This document shows positions 53,527-64,000 of a stretch of 64,000 nucleotides of DNA, piece after piece. Position 1 is the first letter of the stretch. Each line of letters starts with the position of its first letter. The stretch covers positions 1-64,000 of the forward strand of contig JAULBX010025220.1 in assembly GCA_032358255.1 (NCBI GenBank). Direction: 5' to 3'. The position numbers and the translations under genes were made by a program. The stretch is from Heterotrichella gracilis (Eukaryota; Sar; Xanthophyceae; Tribonematales; Xanthonemataceae). Under the pieces are notes generated by a model that saw only the letters and a program-made list of their open reading frames with translations, did no database searches and was not told the origin of the DNA.

Positions 53527-56500
53527 ATGCCTCTGGGATCTCCTGTGTCTCCCACCAAGGCTAGCGAGCCTGGCAGCAGACCTCAGCTTGAGGCTCCCAG
53601 CCCTGGAAAACGCCAACGCAACGGGATCATGACCTCACCTGCAGGCAGTGCCTTGGAATGGGCCAACCTTCCATGGACTCTGCTCCTGCTGGGGCTGGTG
53701 TCTCTAGTCCTGTGGTTGGTCAACAAGCAGGCCAAGTTGGAAGAGGAGCTGAGGCGGGTCACATCAGCCGCGCTGCTCGCCCAGCGGGGCAGTTTTCAAG
53801 CTGATGATGGTGGGTCAAGAACTAGCTAGTCTGCTATGTACGCGCATTTTGGCATACATGTTGAAACCGCAGTCAAAGTTTACAAGCATGCTCAGTCCTG
53901 GCGCTGCGAGAAAAAATGTGCAACTGAGGGGCATGTCAAGGCATGTTTGCACACACAAGCACGTTTGCTCCGCATCCACTTCGGGATGGCGCAAGGAGGT
54001 GTAAAGGATCCATGCAATGCAGGGCCAGCATGTCTCCACTGCGGAAATGCTGCCCCACTCCCAGCGTGTTGCCTATGGTGCATCATATAATCTTTTTATT
54101 TTTATCATGCAGGGCCAGCACAGCAGGCCAGCCTGGATCAACTGATAGACCAGCTCAAGCGGCACAGCTTCTCAGAACCTGCGCCAGCCGCTGCACGCAG
54201 GGACAGCCAGAGCACTGCGCTTGCCCAGCTCCTGATAGAAAGGCTGAGGAGTAGCTCACTGCCCACCGATAGCACCACGCCACCGCCGGCCAGTGCATCA
54301 CATGGGCCCAGCCTTGGAGCACGCAGCAGCAGCACTGATGACCTGATCCAGCTGATAGACCAGATCAAGCAGCGCAGCTCCTCCGAATCAGCGCTGACCG
54401 CTACTCGCAGGGACAGCCAGGCCAGTGCCCTTGCAGAGCTCCTGATAGAGACACTGAGGAGTGGCCAGCGGCCCACCTCATCACCGCCTGCCAATGCATC
54501 ACCTGAGCCCCCGTCCCAAGGGCTCAGCAGCAGGAAGACTGATGACATACCCGTCACACAAATACTGGACCACATTACCAATCTGTCATCTCGGGGACCC
54601 TCGCCCACCCAATCTGGGACCGATGCCTCCGCCGCGGGTACCGCCGGGGAAACAGGCCCCGGCTCGGGAACAGGTGGGCATTGACATATGGCTACTTACC
54701 AGGTTTTCTTCAGCTCACATTCCATCCCAGGACTGTGTTTCATGTTGACTACGCGTCTCGCGTCAGGCTTTCCTTTTTTTTTTGTGGTGATGTTGCTTTC
54801 TTTTTGCATAAGGGCGCGCATGCTTGGCCTGCGGGGATGCATCCCCTGTCCCAGCGCGCTGCCTATGGTTCATGACAGCCACTAATTATCATCACCACCT
54901 TGCTCACCAGGCTCGGGGTCCGGCATTGCTTCAGCGGGGTCTTCCCACCTGGGCGATGTTGCAGTAGGCATGTTGCTCCAGCAGCTGGTGCATGCAAGGT
55001 CGGGTGGCGCCTCCCCCAACCAATCAGGCAGTGGCGGCGTGCCTGCGCCCATGCTCTTGGGCAATGCCAGCAGCAGCGTTGCCAAGGGGGGCAGCACAGT
55101 GGATGAGCACATCCAGCGCATGCAGCACATGACGGTGGCGGAGTACGCCAGATGGGCCAACACTCCCCGCCAGCCGCAAGACCCCGTCATGGTTCAGGTG
55201 TGGGGACAGCGGTTTTTGTTGATGGAGGTTTCGCAAGCAAGGGGCCTTCCTATTTTTGCTTATTAGATGACTGGACTGGCAATATATTCCATTGTACTAA
55301 ATTTAGCAGAATATAATTCAGTAACATTTTATAAAAGTTTACTTAATAAATCAGTACCTTATCTTATCTCCCTCCTTTTTTCGTGCACTCACCACCTCCA
55401 TCCCCTCCATCAGCTGCAGCAAGAGCAGCTCAAGCCACCCGCGAGGAGCACGGGGCTGGATACCGCCATGGATAGCGGTCCCTCCCCGTCCCCCTTTTTG
55501 GGGCTTGCTGCCGCTAAGCAGCGGGCAAACGTGGCGGCGCAGGCGGCGATCGATGACATCCCGGGCCCACTCATGAAGGCCAAGGCTGACGGGGCGCTGC
55601 CAGGTGAGGAGCAGGCGAGGAGCGGTGCTAGGAAGGCGTGGTGCACTGCCCGCATGCGCCACGACCTATACATATTTTCTTATAAACATATGTGTAATTC
55701 TTTTTGATATGTTTGAACATAGATGTAGATGTAGTTGTGCCTTTTTGGGTGGGATGGTCAGACTTTTCGCTTCCTTTTTTCTTTTTGCATAGAGGGCAAG
55801 TGCAAACATGAAAGCCTTCCCGATACCAAAAAACGCCGTGCACAGGGGTTGCCTATGGTCCTGCTGTACTGCGTCGGACTGCCATCCATTGCTTTGTTAT
55901 TCTGTGAGAGTGCTCCGGTGTGCCCGTTGCATCAATTGCTATAACAAAAGGCACGAGTCAGTGACAATCCACCCCCACTCCTACTGGCAGTGTTGCCTTT
56001 GAACGGGAATGGTAATACATATTTAATATACTGCCGATTTTGTGCAAAACCAGACACCCTCACCCTCACCCACATCCACCACAGACCCCCCACTGGACGA
56101 CCCCCTCCCCAGCCCCTTCAATGCCGACCAGCCAAGTGCAGGTGAGGGCTCCTCGGGCCCATTTGCGCCCGTGGACCAATCCGCCAACAGGTAAATAAAA
56201 CAGTTTTACAGTTTTCTTTACCTATATCTACCTGTTTGTGGGACCATTCGGACAACAGGATTTTTTATGGGCAGCAACGTTTTAAGACGGATGGAGTATT
56301 GTGTTACTTTATATTTACATGTATTTCTGCCCCCAGGGACCTAGAGGCCACCTTGCAGCACTTATCAAAGGACCTGCAATGGAGGGATGGCATCATCGAC
56401 GCCGCGCACATCAACATCTGCCGGTCCGCCAGCGGGGCGCCATACGTGCTGGGGGAAGGAGCCTATGGATTTGTAAGTGCAGCAAAGACCCTAGAAGCTG

Positions 56501-59500
56501 TTTTTGACCAGCCTTTTTGTTGTGAGGAAGCGAGCTTTGTATGCGTATGTGGCAGAATAGTATAAACGAATAATTTGCAATCCCCTCTTTTCTCGGTCTG
56601 ATGATTATGCACCCTGCATATGCCTAAAAGTAATCCACCTGCCCTGCTGTCCAATGAACTTACGAAGACACCCCCTTTGGGGGTTGACGAAAAGCGGGAG
56701 AGGGCAGGGTTAGACCAGCTGTGACGTGAAGGTCCTCCGGCCTGGTACTTGGGCGTCATACATGCGCCATACCTGTCCCAAACCACCCGTAAATACCCCA
56801 CCTGTCCCCGATACACCCACCCTTTAACCATGCACCCTACCACCAGGTGTACCGCGGCACCATGAACCGCAAGATGCCTGTGGCTGTGAAGATTGTGAAG
56901 CAGCAGTGCAGCAGCAACCTGCAGGGCACCCAGCACATTCTGCGCGAGGTGGCCCTCATGCGCCACCTGCAGAGCCCATTCCTGGTGCAGTACATGGGCG
57001 TGGCAATTGACGCGGATGAGAGGCTGATGCTGGTGACGGAGTACATGAGCGGCGGGGATGTGCGGGGGGCGATCGACAAGGGGTTGTTGGACTGGAACAG
57101 GAGGTGGGGTGGGTGGGGGGAGGGTGGTGGTGGTGGGTGGTGGCAGACGTGGGGATGGTGAATGCAGTAGTTGTGGATGGGTCTGGACGTGGATGAGAGG
57201 CTGATGCTGCTGACGGAGTACATGGGGGGGGGAACATAGGGGAAGCAATTGACAAGGGGATGCCGGTCTGGAACAGGACAGGTAGGGTGGGGATTAGCAG
57301 CTGGGAAGTGGTGACAGAGGTGGCTATGGTGGACGTTTAAAAGGTGGAACGGACGCTGGTCTCCACACGCAAGACCCACTTCCATTGAGCTACTAACCCT
57401 AACCCAGCCTGTGCAGGGGCAAGCGCGTTGCCTTTGACATCGCCATGGGCCTGCACTTCCTGCACTCTCGGCGAGTCATCCACTTTGACATGAAGTCCTC
57501 CAACGTGCTGCTCACGCCAACGTTCAACGCAAAAATTGCAGACATTGGCATGGCAAAGGTACTGTTCCGGCTGGGTGGGCTAGAGGACTCCTGGAATTAT
57601 CATTCCATGCATGCAGGCACTGAATATGAACCAGCAAATGTTTGATGAGTTATGTTTGTGGGGTATCGTGGTTGACTCTTCCCCTAAACCCCAGTGGGAA
57701 TGCAGGACATTTGTAGATTGTTTGTGTTTATGACGAATTGTGATACCATTTATGCTTTGTATATAACCCTAAACATAAACCCTACCCCCAATCACCCCTC
57801 AGGTTGCCACCAACAAGAAGGTGAGCGGTGTCTTTGGCACCTTCAACTACATGGCACCTGAGCTGTTTGAGAGCATGCGCTGCAACAGCAAGGTGGACAT
57901 CTACAGCTTTGGGGTGATCCTGTGGGAGCTCATCACAACAGAGGTGCCGCAGAGGGGGGCGCTCAGGGATTTCAGGTGAGGGGAGGAAACCCTCGGCGAG
58001 GGCTTTCAAAGCTCAGGAGGTTCCACTAGTGTGCAAATCCAAATCAATGCAAACAAATAGTGATGCAAATCTTCACAAACATTAAATACCCTTGCAAACA
58101 AAAGGTCACTGAAAGGGGAGCATCCCTGCAGCATCCTGAGATTACCCCCACTGGAATCCTCTTCAGATTCACGCCTCCTGCTTGCAAGATACCCAAGGAA
58201 CGCAGTCTGTATAGCCCTACCCACCGTCTGCAGGATCCCCGAGGAGTGCAGTGAGGCCATGGCAGACCTGGTGTGGCTGTGCTTGGACAAGGACCCAGCC
58301 ACCAGGCCCAGTGCAGAGGACGTGCTGGAGCTGCTGAGACCACACCTAAGGGTTCCATCGCGCTCACTGTCGGCCGGGAGCAACCAATCGCCAAAGAAGG
58401 TGCAGTGGCGTAGGGTGTAGTTTTAGAACTTAGGGTTTGGTGTGACCACCAGACAGCCTCGGCCGCAAGAAGGTGCAGCGGTGTAGAGGATAAAGTGTAG
58501 GTTTTGGGTTTGTAGGTTTTAGGATTCCAGTGCGCACGCTGTCGGCCTCAGGATGCAGCCAGCCAAGGATGTGATACCCTTCTGTAGGGTATAGGTTGAC
58601 CCCCCGCTGCTCCCAGCCTTGCCTTGCAATCCCTTCTGTTTCACACATCTTTCAATCCCCCCTTGTCTCCTGATCCTCCATTGCCTCCTGGTCCCCGCTT
58701 GCTCCTGAATGCCCCTTGGTTACCACCCGCCCTGCAGCCGCCGTTGTTTGAGCGCGTGGGTGGCCTGCCTGCTGTGACCAAGGTCGTGGAGCTCTTCTAC
58801 CAAAAGATGCTCACAGACGAGGTCATCGCGCCTTTCTTCGAGGGGGTCAACATGGCGGTGCTGTCGGCGAAGCAGGTAAACCCTAAACCCTACAATCAAA
58901 ACAGTTCTTGAACTTTACGTTAAAGAGGGTATATATCGCAGTGGTATCTGTAAAGCAGATAAATGTGGGGCAGGTACATTGTATTCCAATCTTGTTTCAA
59001 GCAAGGGGGAGGTATAAAGTGCGAGAGGGACTGTACTGCTTGTTAGTACAGTGACCATCAATTTGGGCTTTACATGCGTGCATGCATGCTGGCCGCCACC
59101 AGCAACATTACCATTATCGCCCATTTTTTCATTTTCTACTCACCGCTACCCTCACCCCCCACCCCTCACACCGGCGCGCCCCACCCCCCCACCCCAGTCC
59201 CAGCTGATGGCCTACATCTTTGGGGGGCCCGCCGAGTACACCGGCAAGGACCTGGCAGCAGCCCACGAGCGCATCATCCAGCAGCAGGGATGCACCCGCA
59301 GGCACTGGAGGATGGTGGTGGCCACGCTCAGCCAGGCAATGGAGGATCTGGGGATAGCAAAGGTGGGTGGGGGCTTGGGGGAGGGGTTCCATTTGGTGGA
59401 GGCGGAGTGTAGTTCCTTTTTAACTTGTGAGGGGATTCTACCTACGAGGGGGATAGGAGAGTTTTCAGACAGACGCTACCTCAGGATGTCACACGAATGA

Positions 59501-59898
59501 CCTCTGCTGGTACAGCTGGTGGGCTTTTAACCCTATCCTCACAGCACACCCCTGCATGCCACCATGTCTGCATGCCACCTTGTCATGGTGTGAACTAGGC
59601 CTGGTTTATCTGCTGCTTGGGCATTCAAACCCGCGTCACCAACCAACGCCCTGTGCTTCAAACAGTGCACTCACATTTGTTCCCATCGCCCATGCACCTG
59701 CATCTTCCTGTGATAAATATGTCTTCCTTATGCTCTCCTATTGGTATACCCCAGGATCTGATTGAGGAGGTGATGGCCAACGTGGCACCCACCGCTGATA
59801 TATTCCCAGAGACCACCGCCACGGTCTCCCCAGCGCCCTCCGCCTTTGCAGCCACAGCCCATGTGCTACTCCAGCCGGTGCATGTGGGGGAGCATTGA
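53527..59898 (+). CDS. Membrane-anchored TKL-type kinase fused to truncated haemoglobin, 13 or more exons, ~930 aa
   Basis: Exons: 53527-53809, 54113-54673, 54911-55197, 55414-55603, 56054-56190, 56337-56472, 56847-57103, 57417-57558, 57803-57975, 58234-58399, 58738-58875, 59198-59362, 59755-59898. A TM (about 49-66, [17 protein letters not shown]) is followed by a linker with two 70-residue repeats. The kinase has [37 protein letters not shown] (DIG for DFG), YMAPELF and [12 protein letters not shown]. Exons 11-13 encode a 2/2 globin: [19 protein letters not shown] (B10 Tyr at 58798), PFFEG (CD1 Phe), [19 protein letters not shown] (proximal His F8 at 59264). The kinase-to-globin join is phase 0 on both sides and no ATG begins the globin, so a fusion is well supported. 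The exon 4/5 join (55603 to 56054) is out of phase, so a short exon or a different donor is missing there. A heme-sensing role is inference. Confidence 0.85.
54131..54490 (+). repeat. In-frame tandem repeat, 210-bp (70-aa) period, in exon 2 of the kinase-globin gene
   Basis: CTGATAGACCAG at 54142 recurs at 54352. Both units encode LIDQ(L/I)K(R/Q)-S-S-E...RRDSQ-(S/A)-x-ALA(Q/E)LLIE-LRS. A diverged third start ([12 protein letters not shown]) follows. The repeats are amphipathic and may dimerise. The RRDSQ motifs resemble basophilic kinase sites. Confidence 0.85.
54760..55870 (+). repeat. Related ~100-bp module in introns of the kinase-globin gene
   Basis: TTTCTTTTTGCATAAGGGCGC...GCGCTGCCTATGGTTC (about 54775-54870, intron 2) and TTTCTTTTTGCATAGAGGGC...GGGTTGCCTATGGTCC (about 55775-55862, intron 4) are related. 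The tail (GTTGCCTATGGTGC) also occurs in intron 1 near 54068. This argues that an apparent mini-exon after the AG at 55792 is part of the repeat and not coding. Confidence 0.6.
57178..57295 (+). repeat. Long intronic echo of kinase-globin exon 7
   Basis: ATGGGTCTGGACGTGGATGAGAGGCTGATGCTGCTGACGGAGTACATGG...AATTGACAAGGGGATGCCGGTCTGGAACAGG repeats 56994-57101 (ATGGGCGTGGCAATTGACGCGGATGAGAGGCTGATGCTGGTGACGGAGTACATG...GATCGACAAGGGGTTGTTGGACTGGAACAGG) over about 115 bp at roughly 80% identity, 183 bp downstream. It covers the kinase hinge region. Confidence 0.92.
58445..58600 (+). repeat. Echoes of exon 10 end in the intron between kinase and globin
   Basis: CCTCGGCCGCAAGAAGGTGCAGCGGTGTAG (about 58457-58486) and GATTCCAGTGCGCACGCTGTCGGCCTCAGGATGCAGCCAGCC (about 58523-58564) copy parts of the exon 10 end and donor (58348-58415: GGTTCCATCGCGCTCACTGTCGGCCGGGAGCAACCAATCGCC...AAGAAGGTGCAGTGGCGTAG). 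Two separate, overlapping echo events are likely. Confidence 0.8.
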
Positions 59899-62480
59899 GG
59901 GGAAGCCCAGCGCCAGACTGCTTAGGATATTGATGCTGCCAGTCATACTACACCCTTCTCGCATCGTTGGCGGATGGGGTTTTAGGGTTTTGATGCGCCA
60001 GACTGGAGCTAGCAGGGACGGAGGGCAACAGTAAGGCTGTGGGATAAAATGACGGGGTAATCAAGCCATGCGATGGAGTAAACTAAGGCAAATGATGGAT
60101 AATTGAGCCACGTGACGTGGTCTGCTGCAGCAAAATTAGTCCCAGTGCATTCTTTTACTATCTCTGGTGGCGGGAGCAGCAAGAGGCATTACTGTTTTGC
60201 AATTTGAGTTATGGGCGACCTAGGCCTAATGTTGGTCATGATGATCTGGGTTTTTACACTATCGCACCTCAGTGTTGTATTGGCTTTGCATCTGCCAACC
60301 ATCCTACAATTTATCACCTGGATTTAATTTACACCAACTTCCCTGTAGCAGGCCCACAATAACTGAGTTTTTATGAAGTCGGCATATGTATTGCGTGTAA
60401 AATGTCTTCATCCTGTTGCTTGTTGTTGGTCCAGTCACTCTTGGGCATGTTTTCTGGTATTGGTCAGTATGACAGCAGTGCTTTGGCTCAACTCATTTGA
60501 TGTACCTCGCTCAGAATAATATGAACGGGCTGCCTATTGGGATTCAAAAAGCACCTGATTCAGGTTGAGACTTTTTGAATTGATTCCGGCATTATGATTG
60601 CAACCCACTTGGTTGGCAATATTAGGCACCAAGTTGGGTGCCAGTGAATTGCCAATTGGTTTCAAGTTTCTCACTGAGAAATTCCAACCTTGTCTAGAGT
60701 CTGTAATCTTGGATCAATTGGGATTCCAAATTGAATTGTGGTGGCACAAGCACGAACCGTTCACGACTTCTACAGGCAATTGTGGTCGAGCACGATGCCA
60801 GCCGATGACGTACTGTATGCTGAGCTGTGCACATGATGTACTTCGCCTTTAAATCCACTAAATCAGATTGGGCCAAAGAGATCCAATCACCGTGACATCA
60901 TCGATGGTCGGCGGCCATTTTGGACTACAGGTGTGTATATCGCCTAAGGTCAGGCAATTGGAAGTGATAAACATCACATCCAATACTGTACAGCAAAGTG
61001 CGCATCCGTTCAAATACTTTACTGACCGAACTCATCAACTCATCCCGGATTGGGCCAACCAATGTGGTCATTGAAAGAATGTTAGTTAACAGCTCAGGTC
61101 TCCAGTGGACTGACGAGAGGAGGGTGGGATGTGGATGGTGGGTGATGTGAGTGTGTGAAGAATCGAGGGAAGAATACTACATTGATTGACATTAAATGAA
61201 AGTAGTAAAAGCGCCAATGCCAATCCAGTGCCAGGGTGTGCCAGTAGCACTCAGTGACCACCAAAGGCACCCAGGGTTTTGCTGAGACTGGCAAAACTGC
61301 GTTTCGCCATCCCTAGCAGTCCAATATGGAACAATTGAGCGATACCCTGAAATTACCCAGGTTTTGCCAGAGATTCCTCCTACAAGGTACAACCCGCTGC
61401 ACCCTGTTGTTACATACCTATTGCCTGAATAGCAAACCCTATGCCACAGATTTAATCTGAAGCAAACACCCATGTGTCATTCAATGGAATGCTAAAACTT
61501 TTAAATCATTATCTACTTAGATAAAGAATATAATAAGTATATAAACTTGCGCCCGCAACCTCCATGATCCCTAGTCATGCGCATGGTGGATGTCCCACAG
61601 ATACGCCTGGCTGCCTACATATGCACATGTACAACCACAGTTGGCATAATTGCACGAACACCCATTTGGGTATTTACACACCTGCGTATGTATACCAAGC
61701 ACCTGACATGTGCAGGGTTAAAACGTGTTCAAATAATCACCAACCAATCAAAGATATGTCTGCATACATTACCGCAATGGGATCATATCCTCTAGATTAT
61801 TAACCTGCCGCAGCATCGCCTTGAGATAGCATGCACAGTATGGTGTATCATAGTCATCAGAGTATCAATAGGCAAGGAGCAGTTGCCTAAGGACTCGCCT
61901 TCTCCACTGGTGGCACCCAAAACGTGCTTTCTTCATTAAGCTCACACCGCCAAACCCAGAGCAACAACCCAGTTGCACCCCGACTGACGTGTGCAGCAGA
62001 CAGTTGGTCAACCCCATGTTATACAATCTGAGCTTGCCAGCCTGCCACTTGTACAGTTGGATAGGGCCACCTTGGAAGTGTCATACCAGTACCATGTGCT
62101 CTTCTTCACAGCCATTGGGTTCTGGATAACCTCTCAGATTTTGAAAAGATGGGCGTCTTGTAACCTGTGAATGCAACAATCTTGCTGTCCACAACTAGAC
62201 TGCACTAATTGTCTGCCTCCACGAGTGAATGCACAGCGCGCACTAGTGCATTCAGTACTGGAGTTGCATTGATTTGGTCATCAGGCCTGGCCATCCACTG
62301 TACTACTGCCACTGGCTAATGTGGTTGCCGTTCATGCAACATTTTTCCAAGTGCATTTGGTAGCAATATCTCAGAGTAACATGTGGCAATTACCAGTAGC
62401 AGTTGCGCATTCAACTGTTCAACTGGCACCAAAACATCATGTATACCCCTTCACAAAATTGTGGGTATTTTTGTGTTGTG
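59899..62480. other. Intergenic, gene-poor
   Basis: No exon chain recognised. A hairpin-like pair (CAACCCACTTGGT / ACCAAGTTGGGTG) lies near 60600-60645. Composition is AT-richer than the genic part. Confidence 0.55.
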
Positions 62481-62851
62481 CATATCATACAATGTACACA
62501 ATGCATCGATTGATAACCAATTGTTGTGCGCTTGGATGGGCCCCTGTGTGGGCGCGAGGCCCAGCTGCCTCAGTCATGGGCCGCCGCAAACTATAAGGGC
62601 TTGCACTGGCCAGAACAATGCTTACAAAATGAGCCCCACTATCACTGACCACTGCCAAGATCGTTTTTGTCTGTGCGTTTGCCAGCCCTGGCAGCTGTAG
62701 CAAAACCCTAGGCAGCACTTGCTGGCGCATGCACACTTTTCTCAGGAATAGACGCAGAAAAAGCGCTTGAAAGAGGAGAAGGAGCAGTACATCCGGCAGG
62801 TAGTCAGTCCTAGAACAGGCTAGCAAAAAGTAGACATTACCCTCCTTCCCA

Positions 62852-63400
62852 CTATGTGCTTTGGGAACGCTTGCCACCTTTGCCTGCCAGCCAACGCGGA
62901 TTGATCTCAATATCAGGACAAATTTTAATGACATGTGGCCACTTTAGCAGTTTCCCATCCTGGTACCGCATATAGCACATGCGCTCCTTTGCCAGATGTT
63001 GATTAATGGCATCCCTAGCGAGCACAACCAAGTGCCTGCCCGCATGCATGCACATGTGCTCCATGTATGCCAGTGCAACAGCCCCCTTCCATACTATGAA
63101 GCCACTGCCGCTCCATACGTTGCTGTAAAGCACACCAATACATTAATTAGATACATGTCCATATGCAGGAGCCACCTAGGTTTTCTGGAGCCATCAGTGG
63201 CGCCGCCTGCAGGTTGCATGCCACGGTATGACAGTGCAAGTTGCATTACATACGCAAACATCTTGATGTACTGCCCAACCCTGCATGCCAGCGGGTCGCC
63301 ACTGGCTGCCTCGCAACCTGCAAGCATTTCCACTGCATTGACGGCATTGGAAGGTGTCATGCTAAGCAGGCTGACCATGCCAAAAGAGAGTCGCAGACCA
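62852..63400 (-). CDS. Possible minus-strand coding exons, unknown
   Basis: An open stretch at 63133-62852 reads VWSGSGFIVWKGAVALAYME and continues HLVVLARDAINQHLAKER. A second at 63378-63150 reads AVEMLAGCEAASGDPLACRV. Both look more protein-like than chance ORFs, and an AG precedes the first (63128-63129). A third open stretch (63979-63749) may belong upstream. I cannot join them convincingly and recognise no family; they could be a host gene running off the window or remains of a mobile element. Confidence 0.3.
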
Positions 63401-63563
63401 TCATTTCAGGCGCGTTTCATGCAGCAGACAATACATTCCGATTTAAATTCCAACTGCAACACCCATATGGAATATACCGCCAATCATATTACCGCTGCCA
63501 ATAAACAACTAAAATTTTCTGTGTGATAGCTTTTTAATAATTATCTAAGGACTGCCGGACGCC

Positions 63564-63600
63564 CGCGCAGTGTCAAATTTGATTGGTTGACACCTGCGCG
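63564..63600. other. Imperfect 13-bp inverted repeat
   Basis: CGCGCAGTGTCAA and TTGACACCTGCGCG, one bulged base, 10-nt loop, in gene-free AT-rich DNA. It could be a remnant of a small palindromic element. Confidence 0.6.
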
Positions 63601-64000
63601 GTTGCTTGCACATTGCCGGTACTAATTTAGATTAATGGGGCGTGGTCAATATTGGAAATTTAATTGAAACAAGGGCATGGGTGTCCTCTCGCCACCCAGG
63701 ATGTTTCTGCTGCTGCAGCCACCTGATGCGCTGTGCATGCGCACAATGCTAAACCAGCTTTTGCTTCAAATCTGTGCAGCATTCCGCCTGTGCTTGATGC
63801 ACAGGGTGGCACATATGCGGGCGCTTGTACTTGCCCATGGCATGCACACAGACTGCCGCGGGGGCCCATTTGTTGTTGCATGGTGCAGAATAAATGTGCA
63901 CGTGCCCATCGTTGTCCAATCTAGCAGACATGCCTTTCCAGTGATGTACACCATCTACTGATAATGTATAACTATCCATAGGAGTCTATTTGTTATAACT

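Noticed and set aside
55793-55850. Mini-exon reading [18 protein letters not shown] after an AG at 55792
   Set aside because: It lies in the right place and would start in the right phase, but it has no GT donor where needed and the segment is part of a module repeated in intron 2 of the same gene.

Overview
The window looks like nuclear DNA of a green alga (Chlorophyta or a close prasinophyte-type lineage). This is inferred from gene content, not from a database match. Genes are broken into many short exons with clean GT/AG junctions. The families present are a plant-type RNA-dependent RNA polymerase, an ILKAP-like PP2C, TKL-type kinases with the HFDMK catalytic loop seen in plants and algae, a truncated (2/2) haemoglobin domain, METTL4, DNMT2 and eukaryotic-type prolyl-tRNA synthetase. 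TTTAGGG-like motifs are scattered through introns. I see no tRNA, rRNA, CRISPR, retrovirus-like or viral gene. Layout: 1-5170 is gene-poor and repeat-rich (three short tandem arrays and a pair of ~200-bp direct copies). 5171-11980 (-) is APC6/CDC16. 12427-15988 (+) is a PP2C phosphatase divergent from it. 17854-19380 (-) is an unknown multi-pass membrane protein. 19381-22710 has no recognised gene. 22711-24659 (+) is a CaMK-like kinase with an altered ATP-lysine site. 25445-28237 (-) is DNMT2. 29322-36257 (+) is ProRS with a GST-like N-terminus. 37236-40054 (+) is an SppA/SohB-like S49 peptidase. 41399-43703 (-) is a two-TM unknown. 44768-44912 (+) is an orphan basic first exon. 45365-47906 (+) is an RDR locus with both ends but no catalytic core. 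48738-52021 (-) is METTL4. 53527-59898 (+) is a membrane-anchored TKL kinase that continues in frame into a truncated haemoglobin. 59899-64000 is gene-poor with weak minus-strand coding candidates. For nine genes I joined exons by hand and checked codon phase at every junction; ten genes are mostly or fully resolved. Two points stand out. First, the locus at 53527-59898 joins a transmembrane segment, a serine/threonine kinase and a heme-globin domain, which suggests a membrane heme (O2/NO/redox) sensor kinase of a design I do not know in algae. Second, introns throughout the window carry degenerate local copies ('echoes') of the neighbouring exon edge. They usually include the splice site, are tens to ~130 bp long and lie about 60-340 bp from the source exon. 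More than 25 can be seen by eye in eight or more unrelated genes, which suggests that introns here grow by repeated short-range duplication across exon-intron borders. The genes do not form one pathway, but three of them (DNMT2, METTL4, RDR) concern nucleic-acid methylation or small-RNA silencing and lie within 27 kb.
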